Source: Spirometra erinaceieuropaei (lineage: Eukaryota; Platyhelminthes; Cestoda; Diphyllobothriidea; Diphyllobothriidae). Taken from it: DNA of 64,000 nt. A model generated the notes under the pieces. The model saw nothing but the letters and a program-made list of their open reading frames with translations, was not told where the DNA came from and ran no database searches. Shown one piece after another: positions 31,646 to 43,600 of the stretch (the first letter of the stretch is position 1; every line of letters begins with the position of its first letter). The position numbers and the translations under genes were made by a program. The stretch is taken from contig CACRXP010000182.1 of assembly GCA_902702965.1 (NCBI GenBank), forward strand, positions 897,517 through 961,516, read 5' to 3'.

Positions 31646-34600
31646 CTGTTTTGGTGGGCAAAAAGAGAGTGCAAAAAGATCGTCCGATGTTTGGTATGCA
31701 ACACTGAATAGGCAGCAATTCTACTTACTACGAGTCAAAGGCCCTCTTGTATTCCGTTCCTGCGACGATTGGAAATCCGTAGAAGGAGTGTGCGAATGTC
31801 TCCTTCATCCTCGATATCCCCCTGTTCACGGCATCCTCCATTACGCCCGCGGTGACTTCATCGTCAATGTAGACGAACTCCGGAGAGGCGAGAATTTTCT
31901 CCATGCCTTCCGCCTCGGAGACCGTTATTGTTCGTTTCCAGAGTCGGCCATACGTACTTTCTGGACCGGCCTTCTAAGGCAGAGAGTAGGGAAACGTCTG
32001 AACACATCGCCGTAGCTGAAATCCTGGTAAACCGTGGCCACTACGGTGGTTAGGTTAATTGCTAATTAGAAGGTGAAAATGCCAACAGAAGGGCAATTTT
32101 GAGCTCAGGTTAGCAAACCTAAGAGATCCGTGTCGATAATCTGAAATAAATGAAGCGCTTACCTGATCGAGGGAATTGTACTGCTGACGTTTCGACTAGC
32201 ATGGGCGACGCTCCAGTATCAAAGAGTTTAGTGCAAAAATCGACCAGAATTTCGAATACACAGCCAAATTAGTTGATGTTGGGCTGATTTGTTTTTCCCT
32301 TCTTTCACTGCCTTGGACTACTGGCCGTTAATTGTAAGTGCTGGTGACCTCCTGTTTTGTGTGTCGTCACATAAATTGGGGTTAGTTGTGCTTGTGTCCC
32401 CCTTTTAGGCGAATTAGTCGACAGGCGGGGTTTGCTCGGTATTCGTAAGCTCCGTGTGACTGTCTTGTCCTGGTCATGGTGTATGCAGTGAAGTAGGACT
32501 TTAAAGGCCGCAAGAAGGTCTAGGTGCCCGTTGATGGAAATGACATCTGAGCACTAAGCTTCATGTGGGAGACGTTCTGTCCTTGAGGCACCCCGGCCTA
32601 AGACGGCTGCTCATTTAAAGTCAAAACTGTAGCCAGTTCATCCGATGTGAGCCTCAAGCTGTGAGTTTGGGCCTAGTATCCTATTCTCCAGTTTGCTGTC
32701 ATGCAGGCGGGTCTGCAATTTCCGTCCGCTTTCCCCAACGTAGTTGCAGTCTCCACCGTTACAATGTATTTAATAGACAATTCATTGGGTTTCAGTGGGT
32801 GGCAATATGTCTTTGGGTTGCATCAAAGGACGTCAGATTGTTGCCTGGTGTCCATGGACAGTGCCTTCCCTGGCGGGTTATAACAGTCGTGAAACCGCCT
32901 CGCAGCGTCTCGGAAACTCATTTAATGTAATGAATAGCTCTCCAGAAATCGGGTTGCTCTTCCTGTTGCCGTTGTCTGTTCACTCGGCACTTGCTTTACC
33001 TGATAAAGTAGCTTGGGTATCCACTGGCCCGAAAGAGGGCATGGAGGTATTGTCGCTCAACTATTTTGTCGGCTGGTGTGCTGCAGTGTGTTTCAACTGT
33101 TTGGAAGAGAGTACGGACAGAGTTGTGTTTGTAAGAGTGCCGACCAATCCCTTCAAAACGTCAGCAATACAATTCCCTCGATCCTGTAAGGACTTCATTC
33201 TTATCAAGGACGATTTTATCCAGCTGCGCGGAAAGCTTACCGTTGAGGTGGTGAGTGGAATTGTGTGGCCAAATCAGAGCGACATCCATGTTGACCTTGG
33301 AGTTGGTCGTACAGCTAGCATGACTGTGGCTGGCGGGCTTTCAGAGTCCCACAGCACAGCCGGCGACCTTGACGGCCAAGCTTGTTGAAATGACAATAGT
33401 AAGCGGCTAGGGTCGGTTACCTACTGTTGACACATGTCGCCACCACGCGAAAATTCGCCAGATAGATCAAACGGACTTTTAAGTCCCCCACGGGACCCAG
33501 GTGGTTTTCCCCACAAACGTAAGACCGTATCATATATTAGTTCATCAGGGCCAGTGACAAGTAATCTAACGTGTATGTTCAACTCAGACTGACTTCTGCT
33601 CATTCGGATAGGGCTTTTAATGAGTATGAGAAAGTAAATGTTCATGAGAGCAAACTGTACCTCCATTATACTTGCAGCATAGGAGCCACGAGCTACGAGG
33701 GGGATGATAGCTGTGTCATCAGCCAGCTCCTCAAGCGTCTCGAAGGGCGGAATGACTTCGCTGCTGCTCAAGAAAGCCACAAGCTCTGCCTGGTAGGCGG
33801 CCTGTAGAAGGACAACGTACATCCACCAGCTGGCCATGAGGATTCTCGACGAATAAGCAAGTGGGTAGAATTCCTGTGCTGCCGAATAGGCGTGGCCAGA
33901 AGGGGGATTTAGAAAATTAGCATGGAAACACGTTTTTTTCTATTACAAAGTCACTTTCCAAAAACATCTCACCCTGCATCACGAAGGCCTCAAATGTATT
34001 CCACAGATTGTCCCAAAGACTAATTTCGTCTGAGACAGCGCCCAACAGACGTAGGTTCCAAGCACTGAATGGGCTACAACGGCTTAGACAGCAAATCAGC
34101 CCTGAGGTCAGGAAGATGGAGGCGATTATAAGAGTCCAGGTCTGCCAGTGAAAGGGTGTTGCCATGCGAACTAGGTTGGAGCTTTCTGCCGGGGTTCTGT
34201 AAAAAACTGCCAGATGGGCACTTTGAAAAGGCTCCATAAACTGGATCGCCTTCGCCCGCTCAGCCGAGATTGTGATTGGACCTACAGCGAACTCTACCTC
34301 CTGCAGTAAGGCGGTAAAGATAAGTGGGAGGATATCAGTCAGCACTGAGACTGGAAAAGAGAACAAGCACATTCCATAACCTGATTGGTGAGTGTTTTCC
34401 TAGCATATGTAAGTATACATATACATGCATGTATTTAAGTATATATAATATATAATACATAGGCAGAATGATATTACCGACAAAGACAAGGGAGACTGGA
34501 ATGGCCATTTCTGGCTTATTAGCCGTCGTCAGCCAGCCATACCCAAGCCCGAAGTGTGGAACACCCAAGCCTCGAACTCGTTCCGTATGAACGATCGGTG

Positions 34601-37600
34601 AGCGCCCCCTACCACTGTATATTCCCGATCGAAAACCGACTAGGCAACGGGCTCGTGGCCCGGTGGGTAGAGGCGTGGACTTCTAAACCAACAGGTCGCG
34701 AGTTCGAGGCTCGGGTGTTCCACACTTCGGGCTCGCATATGGCTGGCTGACGACGGCTAATAAGCCAGAAATGGCCATTCCAGTCCCCCTTGTCTTTGTC
34801 GGTAATATCATTCTGCCTATATATCCTGCGCCGCTGTGCGGCTGCTGGTTGGGCTCGAGAGAGAGCCCATAAGGCACAACGGAACGAGTGAGTTCCGTAT
34901 GAACGATCGGTGAGCGCCCCCTACTATCATAATATATAATACAATATAAGAATATAAGCGAAGGTGCGCGTCCCCATATATAAGAAGAAAATGTGATTTC
35001 TGGAATCCTAGTTTCACCGTTCTGGAGTTTCCGAAACATACAAGCTTCTGTCCTCAGAAGTGGGTGTGGTATCGCCTTTCACAGTATTCATAAGTGGCGA
35101 TGGTCATGTTAAAAAAGGTTTACCTATGCAGCCAGAGAGGCAGGATGGAAGGGCTGTGGACTGGCATCGCCCACCAGCCGGAGTCAACAAATCGACACCT
35201 AGTTATAGGGCTGAAGGCCCCCCTCCCACGAGGTAGAACCACAATCGTCATCTACCGATCTAGGTGTCACTTCCGCGAAGTCAGCAGCATTGGAGAGACC
35301 GGTAAACGACTACCGACCCCTGCCGGAGAACACATGAAAACATTCTGGAGGATGAACCAGTTATTGCTGATGACGGAACACTGCACCGACTATGGACATA
35401 TTTTTGTCTTCCGGAATGCCGAAATTTCTAGTAGTGGGAATGAGGGCGTGGCTAGGCTAACAGTCGAGGTCTGGCACATGGGGACAACCTCCGTCAGCCG
35501 TTATGTGGCACTTTCTGCGGCCTACCAAACCCTCCAGATTTAGCTCAGTGAACAAAAGAGCAAAAGTGAAGCTAAGTCAATCATAAATCCAAACATGAAC
35601 AAGTCCAGGGCGGACACTCACGTCGCAGCATAAAAACCCTGATCCGACGAAGGCGCAGTTTCCCCTACCGACGTACCATCCACTACACCGACCGATAAAA
35701 ATGAAGACGGTTATGGCATCGTAAACAAAATTGTCAGCCTAAGACCTCAGTTAAGATCCGCCACGGTCTCCGTGTGTATGCGGATGATGACCACCAAAGT
35801 TAATCCATTACCCTCTCATCAGGTGGCAAGATGCTCGAGGACTCCCTTTCCACCCCTTCCTCCCTGTCGCACTGGGTGCGCAGGTAAGCCCCTTTTGGAA
35901 TGACCATCATTGCGATAACACACTCTTCTTCGAGAACGGAAGCTTGTCTGCACCCGAAACGTCAGAGCAATAAACTTATTATTCGCAAAATCGTCATTCC
36001 TTCTCATACACACATATATATATAGTGGCAGAGGGCGCTCACCGATATATATATATATATGGCAAAGGTATTATGCTGCCGTCTCCATATAGGTACCAGC
36101 TAAAAGCCCAGACTGCTGTTTCGACGATATTCTGCTGCTGCCCGGCACAGCTGCGAGGTGTTCGGCTCGGCAGTGTGCCCCCCAGCGTTCTCTATGCGGC
36201 TTCTGGCATATAAACTCCAAAGAATAATCAAGCAGGTATAGCCAGCTAATGAGTCAGAAATGGCCATAGTACGGATCTTGACCGACCCCATTCTTTTCGT
36301 CTGCCGGTTGAGTTTCTGGCGAAAAAAACCTTTTGCCAAATGACACTTTCTCATATGGTACATAGAAAGTTCGCCCAGGTACTCCCAGGCCGGACAAAAG
36401 CATTTTAGGAAGTTTAATTCGAAGTAGTGAGATAATTCCGAGACTAAGTAACTTTTATTACCAATGCATATTGACCCAACTGTGAAAAACTCGGCGCTTC
36501 GGTGGGATTCGAACCCACGCATTAAGGGGAAGACTTTACTACAGCCAGCGCTCTAACCACTTAAGCTACGAGGCCTCGCTGAACGACGCGTGTATAATCA
36601 CATTTGGTTCAAGTAATCCGCCCAACTTACCACAACGTCTATAATCAACCAAATCTGATACAGTAATTTAACTGCCCAAGCAGGATTTCCTAAGTAATTC
36701 ACCTAGAATCCACCACATGACTACCAGGCACACGTAAATTTTTTAGTGCTAGTCCCCAACTTTTCGCCGGACTTATGGGTCCTGTGCAAAAAACTATTTA
36801 ACCCTGCCTAACAAGCAATTCTGCGGCTGACCGGAGCCCGCCTCAATTCGCGTCAATTGCATCTTGTTATCCCGTCAGCACTAGCTATGCCCATACGAGC
36901 TGACACAGATTGCCCAGTTTGACCAAAGTAGACGGTATCACAAATATCACACAGGATATTGTGGACAATGCCTTTTCTGCTGAGGTGAATAATCCTTTCC
37001 GTAGGATGTAAAAGCCGTATGCGTGGGGTATTTTTCGGTTGGTGTGCTACTTTTATCCTATGTCCGTCAACTGTCCTTCGACAAACTGCGATGCATTTTC
37101 CATGTATGGAATAGTTCATTAGGTAATTATTTTGGTGTCTGGGCTGCCGTAATTTTCAAAAAATCCTTCTAAATGGACCCTTGATGCTTTACCCGGTCTT
37201 TACGATGAGCGAAGAATGTGAATGTCCAAACCTAAGGTTTTTTTCCACAAAAAGAAATCATCAATGTCAAAAATTAATGGACACAGAATAAGGCATCCAG
37301 TCCCATATTACGGACAGCAGATTTCGTGTGACTTTGCTCAGACAAATAATTAACTTTTAGGCTGCTAGCAATTATTTTTTCTTAAACAGGACTATTGTTA
37401 CTAGTCTGCCACAACCAGTACCTGCTACATTGTACGCCATCCAATTCTAACAAAATTTTAGTGTTATAGTCATTCGAACAAAAGTACAGCACTCCTGGTG
37501 TCCCAAACCTAAGGTTGGGTATGATTGGCTGATGACGGCTAGTAAGTCAGAAGTGTCTTTTCCAGTTTCCCTTACCTTTCGCCATACAAATGCACAACGC

Positions 37601-40600
37601 GATGAGCAGGTTCCATAACCAGATTTGCGAACTTCCCTTCTTACGACAAACATACTCTTTTTCATAAAAAATATACTGAGGGTTTCTGTGTTATTTCGGA
37701 TCAAAAACGTTTTCTATATTGGAATTTTCATCTTTCTTGGGCTTGAAATGGCAGATTATTATTTCTAGAATCGCTGCACAAAAATTGATTTTTGTGCGTT
37801 GTTTCTGTGATTTTTGCTTGAGGGTACAATGGCATCCAAAATCAGTTAAAGGTAACATCTGCTGAAGTGTTATGTCCTTTTGAATAGAAGTTACATCGAA
37901 ATCTGCTCACAATATTAGCCTCTATGAGGTATTTTCATGTTATGATTGACGCTTTTCACTGGCATAGCCTCTGTTCAGTGGCACAGTGAGACATACGAGC
38001 CCATGCACCACGAGTTTCTGCGAACGCTGCATGTCAAGGCTACTTGCGTTAATTAAGTAGGCAATATATCTAGGTTTCACCTCCGCGAACTTTCGGAATT
38101 CCTACGAGGAATGTGATATAACTACAATATGGTACAACTTACCCCCCGGACAACGAGGCCTATAAGGCCAGTCCAAGAACCATTTGGCAGCTTACGGCCA
38201 TATTCGCCGTCCGCGGGCGTCACGAGCTCAAAACTAGGTGAGAGCGGAAGGACATACATTCAGTCACATTTAAGTGCTCCTGCGAACGAATCTTTTCAAT
38301 TTTTTATTCGATCGCATGGAAGGTTGATTAAAAAAGTTAACATAAGTTTGCATTATGCCAACGTCTCGAATCAGCCACGCATGAGCTTGATCAGGAAGGA
38401 ACTATTTGTGGTGGGCAGTCAAGAATGTGCTAACCTATTGGACTGTGTATATGTTTGGGAGCGAAGCTGCTGTTAGGAGTAGTAATCGTAATAGTATTAT
38501 TATTATTATTATTAGTAGTAGTAGTAGAAGCAGTAGTAGTGGTAGTTGTAATATTGGTGGTGCCAGTGGTGGTGTCGCCAGCGATGACGAATAGGCCTTT
38601 TAGTATTATCAGCAGGAGGAGGAAGAAGAAGAACAGAAGAAGATGACAATAGATTTCTAGTTAAAGTCTATAGGAGCAGAAACTTGTTTCTTTTCCATTA
38701 CAAGATGTGCAGTCCAGTTGCAGAAAGCATTGTTTTATCGCCGTCGACAAAAAATCATAAACTAATTATGGAAAGCTCGGAGAAGTGACCGTACCCTCAA
38801 GGGTGCTCAATGGAATAAATGTATGTATTAATTAATTATTACTGAATAAAACTTAAAGTTTGCATTCATATCTACAAGACAGCATTAAGGAAAGATTCTT
38901 TTCCATATAGTTCCGGATAACAGGTTTCTTGTATGCGAATTCTGGGGAATTAGACAAGACGGTTAACTCGCAACCTCAGATTATGGGAGCACATTCTTGG
39001 CTTTTGAATAAATTGTCTACGGGAAATTGGATACATGTCAACGAGCACAACAAACTTCAGCGTTTTTCTTCAAGAACAAACATCATTGAAGCCCGCAATA
39101 CGAAACCAAAACGAATAGTTTCTCCAGTTTAGCATTTGTGATGCAATATGTTAATAAAATTTTCCCATCGCCCATATATGTGCATATATTTATATGCGGA
39201 ATGTTGTTACCGACAAAGACAAGGGAGACTGGAATGGCCATTTCTGGCTTATTAGCCGTCATTAGCCAGTCATGCCCAACCCTGAGGTGTGGAACACCTG
39301 GGACTCGAACTTGCGACCAGTTAGGTACGACTGGCTGATGACATCTAATAAGCCAGAAATGGCCATTCCAGTCTCCCTTGTCTTTGTAGGTAATACCATA
39401 CTGCCTATATCATGCGCCGCTGTGCGGATGCTGGTCGGGCTCTAGAGACAGCCCGTAAGGCACAAGAGAACGAGTGAGTTCCGCAAAAACGGTCGGTGAG
39501 GCCCTCTAACTTTATATATGTATATACATTTGAAGGCATATGCGTACTTTGTGGAAGGGGGAGAACTTCATTGAGCAAATTTTCGACGTTGGTTCCTCGT
39601 ATCGTCGTCAGACTTGAATAAATGTGCAAAAATCAATTAACACTTCAAACGTGCTGAGAAATCAGTATTCGTTTGGTGCTTCAGCCTGTAGGCAGCCGCT
39701 GTGTGCGTTAGTCTGGAGCAATTAGCTGCGCGGCATCCGACTAGTTTTTCCTATTGATGCATTACTCATCGGAGTGCATGGCCTTAAGAAACTCGGCATT
39801 TTTTAGTACGTAAACTGCGTCAATGCGAGGTTTGTTACCGCAGTTGCTTTACTTGAATTCATGGACCTTTGTTTAGAAACAAAGTTTTCGTTCGACCACC
39901 ATTATTATCAACAACTAAAAGGCGCCCCTATGAGATCACCTATATCTGGCTTTCTTGCCGAGGTGACAATGAAGAAACGGAAACTAGTAGCTCTTCCATT
40001 AGTTAACCCTTAAATGTGGGTGCAATATGTAGACGACATATTTGTTTTTACTAAAAAAGCTCCACTGGATGTGTTCCACAACACCATCAACTCAACCAAT
40101 TCGGTGAATTACATTTATGCTGGAAATAGAAGTTGACAATAAACTCCTATTTCTAGCTGTTCTCGTACAGCGGAAGACTGACGAACAATACTCACGTCCG
40201 TTTACTGCGAAGAAACATACGCTAAAATAATTTTACACTATAAGAGCAACCGCCCTATGTCCTACAAGCGGAGTACTGACAAAATTCTGCCACGTAGAGC
40301 AAAACAATTTGCTCTGATGATAAAATCTGCTATATTAAGCTAGACTACTTGTTTGAATTGGTTTCCCAGAACGGTTACCCTAAATGTTTCGTATGTCGAT
40401 GCATGAGACAACAAGAGTTAAAAGTAAAGGAACTAGACAGTTCTAATCAAACGCCCAAAGTAAATTCCTCGCGAATCCTTCCTTTCATAAGGAATTTGTC
40501 TTAACTTGCTGAAAGACGCTTGAAGAAACACCAAATAAAATTGTCACACAAGTCGACGACTACATTACACACTCACCTTGTAAACTCTAAGGATAGGGTT

Positions 40601-43600
40601 GACTATCTCGATAAAAGGAAGTCGTCCATAAGATCCCATGAGATGCCTGACACCGTATACTGCGGCCAAACGGGAAAATTTGTCTCTACACGTATCCACA
40701 AACACCAACTGGCAGTTAAGAGGCAAAGGCCACCGGTCTCAAATGGCCACGCACACGCTTAATACTGGGCACACCGCATGGGATAAAACTCTTATCGTCG
40801 GAGTTTGCCCCTCTAAAAACGGCCGGGAGTTTATTGAAGCTATGCACTCCGGCGAGTCATGCATCAATAGGCACATCGAGTTAGATGCCACGTACGAAAA
40901 TCTCAGTGGAAAGTGCAACAGACAAAAGCCAATCGATACAGACTGACGCACGCGGCGGCCGCTTACTGGCTGAAGCACCAAAGGAGTATTGATCTGATAA
41001 GAAGTAGAAGCGATCGCTGGAACAAGATCTTTATTTGCCAGACGTTTCAGATTCTCACTTGGACCCGTCATCAGATACAGTGACAGAAACGCGTGACCCG
41101 TGCACAGGAAGTTGCAGCATTTATAGCAGGCAGTCGCTATGCTACCGCATACCTATGGTAACCGCTCTTCCTTCATCAATTGTTGCCCGTTAGTGCGCTA
41201 CTGGTTTGACTGCCGGCATGAAAGTTGCTAATTGCTGAAATCTCATCACCCTTTCTAGGTGCTGGCGTGATGATTGCGCGGCAACCTGGCTCACCGGCTG
41301 CGTGCTCCCCGGATGGCAAATTACTTTGGCCAGCTTGTGCCTCAGCAGAGAATATGGAGTAGGGCTGACGTTGCACTTGTTTGTAGACTGAGATCCCGTG
41401 AACCATGACTCAAGCAACACGCCACTTGCCATTATCTGTCGCTGCAGATCGGGTATTTATTCCGACAGGAATGGGCGCACACCGATCTATTGGCTTCCCG
41501 AAGCAAACAAGCTTCGTTTGGGCGATAGGGGTCACGAACAGGCAACCGCCTACCAGGTCGAAGTCGGCCACGCCACGATAGCAGAGGAGGGAGACGACAG
41601 AGTCCGGGAGGGTAGATTGATACAGCACTGGCAGAGTCAAGAAGACGCAATCTCGGGCACTGTTTCGGGCCCGTAACCCTGACCATCAGCGGGGACCAGT
41701 AACAGGCACACCTGACGCAGTTGGTCCACCACTGTGGTCTACTAGATGGGTCATATGCACTTCATCGAACCGAAGTTCATCAATGCCTCGTCACCTGTCA
41801 TTCTCTGTCGCCGCAGATCGGGTATGTGTTACATCAGGAAAGGACGCACACCCATCTATTAGCTTTCCGAAGCAAACGAGACTCTTATGGGTGACAAGGG
41901 TCACGAACAGGCAACCAACTATATACGTACATATGCCAACCAACTGATATGAATTTATGCGCTTTCCCTCTCATTTGCATCGTCTTTAAGGCAGTTGAAC
42001 CGAGGAATATCTGCCGCTTCTGGCCTCTGGTGCTTAAACTATCCTATTAGGTGGCAGTCGACGATAACCCTATACAGGCAGTCTCCAAAATCCCCTTTGG
42101 CACAATTAAATAGGTCCTCTGCTCTCGGCGAAATTGGCTTGGCGTAAACAACTGTTAGCATGATGTGTGTAGGTACGTAATTGCCATACCGATTATCAGT
42201 TCGCACGCAAACAGTTAGCCAGTACCAACGAGTCAAAGTCACGCCCATTCATGCAGCTTCAACAGTTACAATCTAACCATCCTAAATTCACAAGACCTGG
42301 TTCAGAATGCCACGGTAGGTAGTTCACGATCCGCCGTGCTCTAAGAGGGTTATCCCGTGCAACAGAGCTGGATATCGGTATACCTCATTGACTGGAAGCT
42401 AGTTTGTGCAACCAATTTATACAAATCGGCAGACAATGAAGCCCTGATGACTTGTTAGATTTTCCCCGTCAGATTTTTTCCGTCAATTCCCCTCGTATTT
42501 GCACACTCTCAGTGAATCAGTGGTGGAGCTCACGGCCATGGAAACAGACTGACAATATTGTGCGATACCAATGATCTGTTCTCAGATTCTGCCTGATGCG
42601 GCCTGATCGCCGTTATTCTCGTTCATGTCCATTTTATGAGGCTGAGGAAGCATTTTACGCGACTGATGACTCGGTGTTGGCAAGAGGGTTCCAATTAGTT
42701 CGGAGTAGATAAATGTAATCCTTATGTGTGAACATGGTAACTCACCCGAACTGGAATTGCTCCTGAAGCAGTTGAAGTAAATCGATTTGGAAACCAGAGG
42801 CATTTTGCAGAAATCCATTCTCATCCAGACTGCCGCCTTCAACAAATCCTCTCGCCTTTAAATAGGAAAACAGGAGATGCGTACTATTAATTAGTACAGC
42901 AAGTTGCGATGGGTACAGCATGATTAGTCCTGCCTTTTAGACAATCCAACCCCGGGATTTGAAGACTACTCATTAGATACGTGGCACTGAGGTTGCTTTT
43001 CTCAAAAGGCTGGTTTCTTACTTATCATACACGTGAAGCGGCTTCCTCATGGTGCCGATGTCATTGACCGATTACACGCTTACCATGACCTTGGTGATAA
43101 GATCAACCTCCGGACCGTAGGCAACCCGACTGACTTCTGTACAAATAGGACGTACTTCACTCATCTTGGCCATTTAGCACCGACTGTTCATGAACCTATT
43201 CGACAGCCCAATCTTCTTTAAGATTACTCTAACCGTTCCTTCATTCTTTTCAATTGTCTTCCGAGATAATTGGGCAACATGATACCAGAAAAGAAATGTT
43301 TCTCCGCGTTTTTAATAGACAGACAGCCTTGTACCTGCAAACAGCCGATTCGAAGTTTTTCGCCGAAGAAGCTGTAAAAGGCGTTTGGAAAGAGGCCGCT
43401 GATGTCAGATTTAGGTGCCTGGAAGGCGGCAAAATCGGTCATCTCTAAGCTGCCATCCGCTTGAAGTTGTGCTGTCCTGTAGAACGTGATTGGCTCATGC
43501 AGTCGTCGGGTTCTGGAAGCGAACATCCAGAGACTGTTGAGAAGGCCAGTCTCGTTGTACCACTAAAAGTAGCCGAAACGTAGTCTGTTTATGTGACTAC

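Noticed and set aside
33571..33807. Plus-strand ORF of 78 residues
   Set aside because: It is antisense to the receptor M3 exon, which has strong protein-family support.
36500..36585. A tRNA gene on the minus strand
   Set aside because: A- and B-box-like blocks are present, but the acceptor stem does not pair well. The block is also shared with dispersed copies at 15.8 and 47.3 kb, so it is a tRNA-derived SINE.
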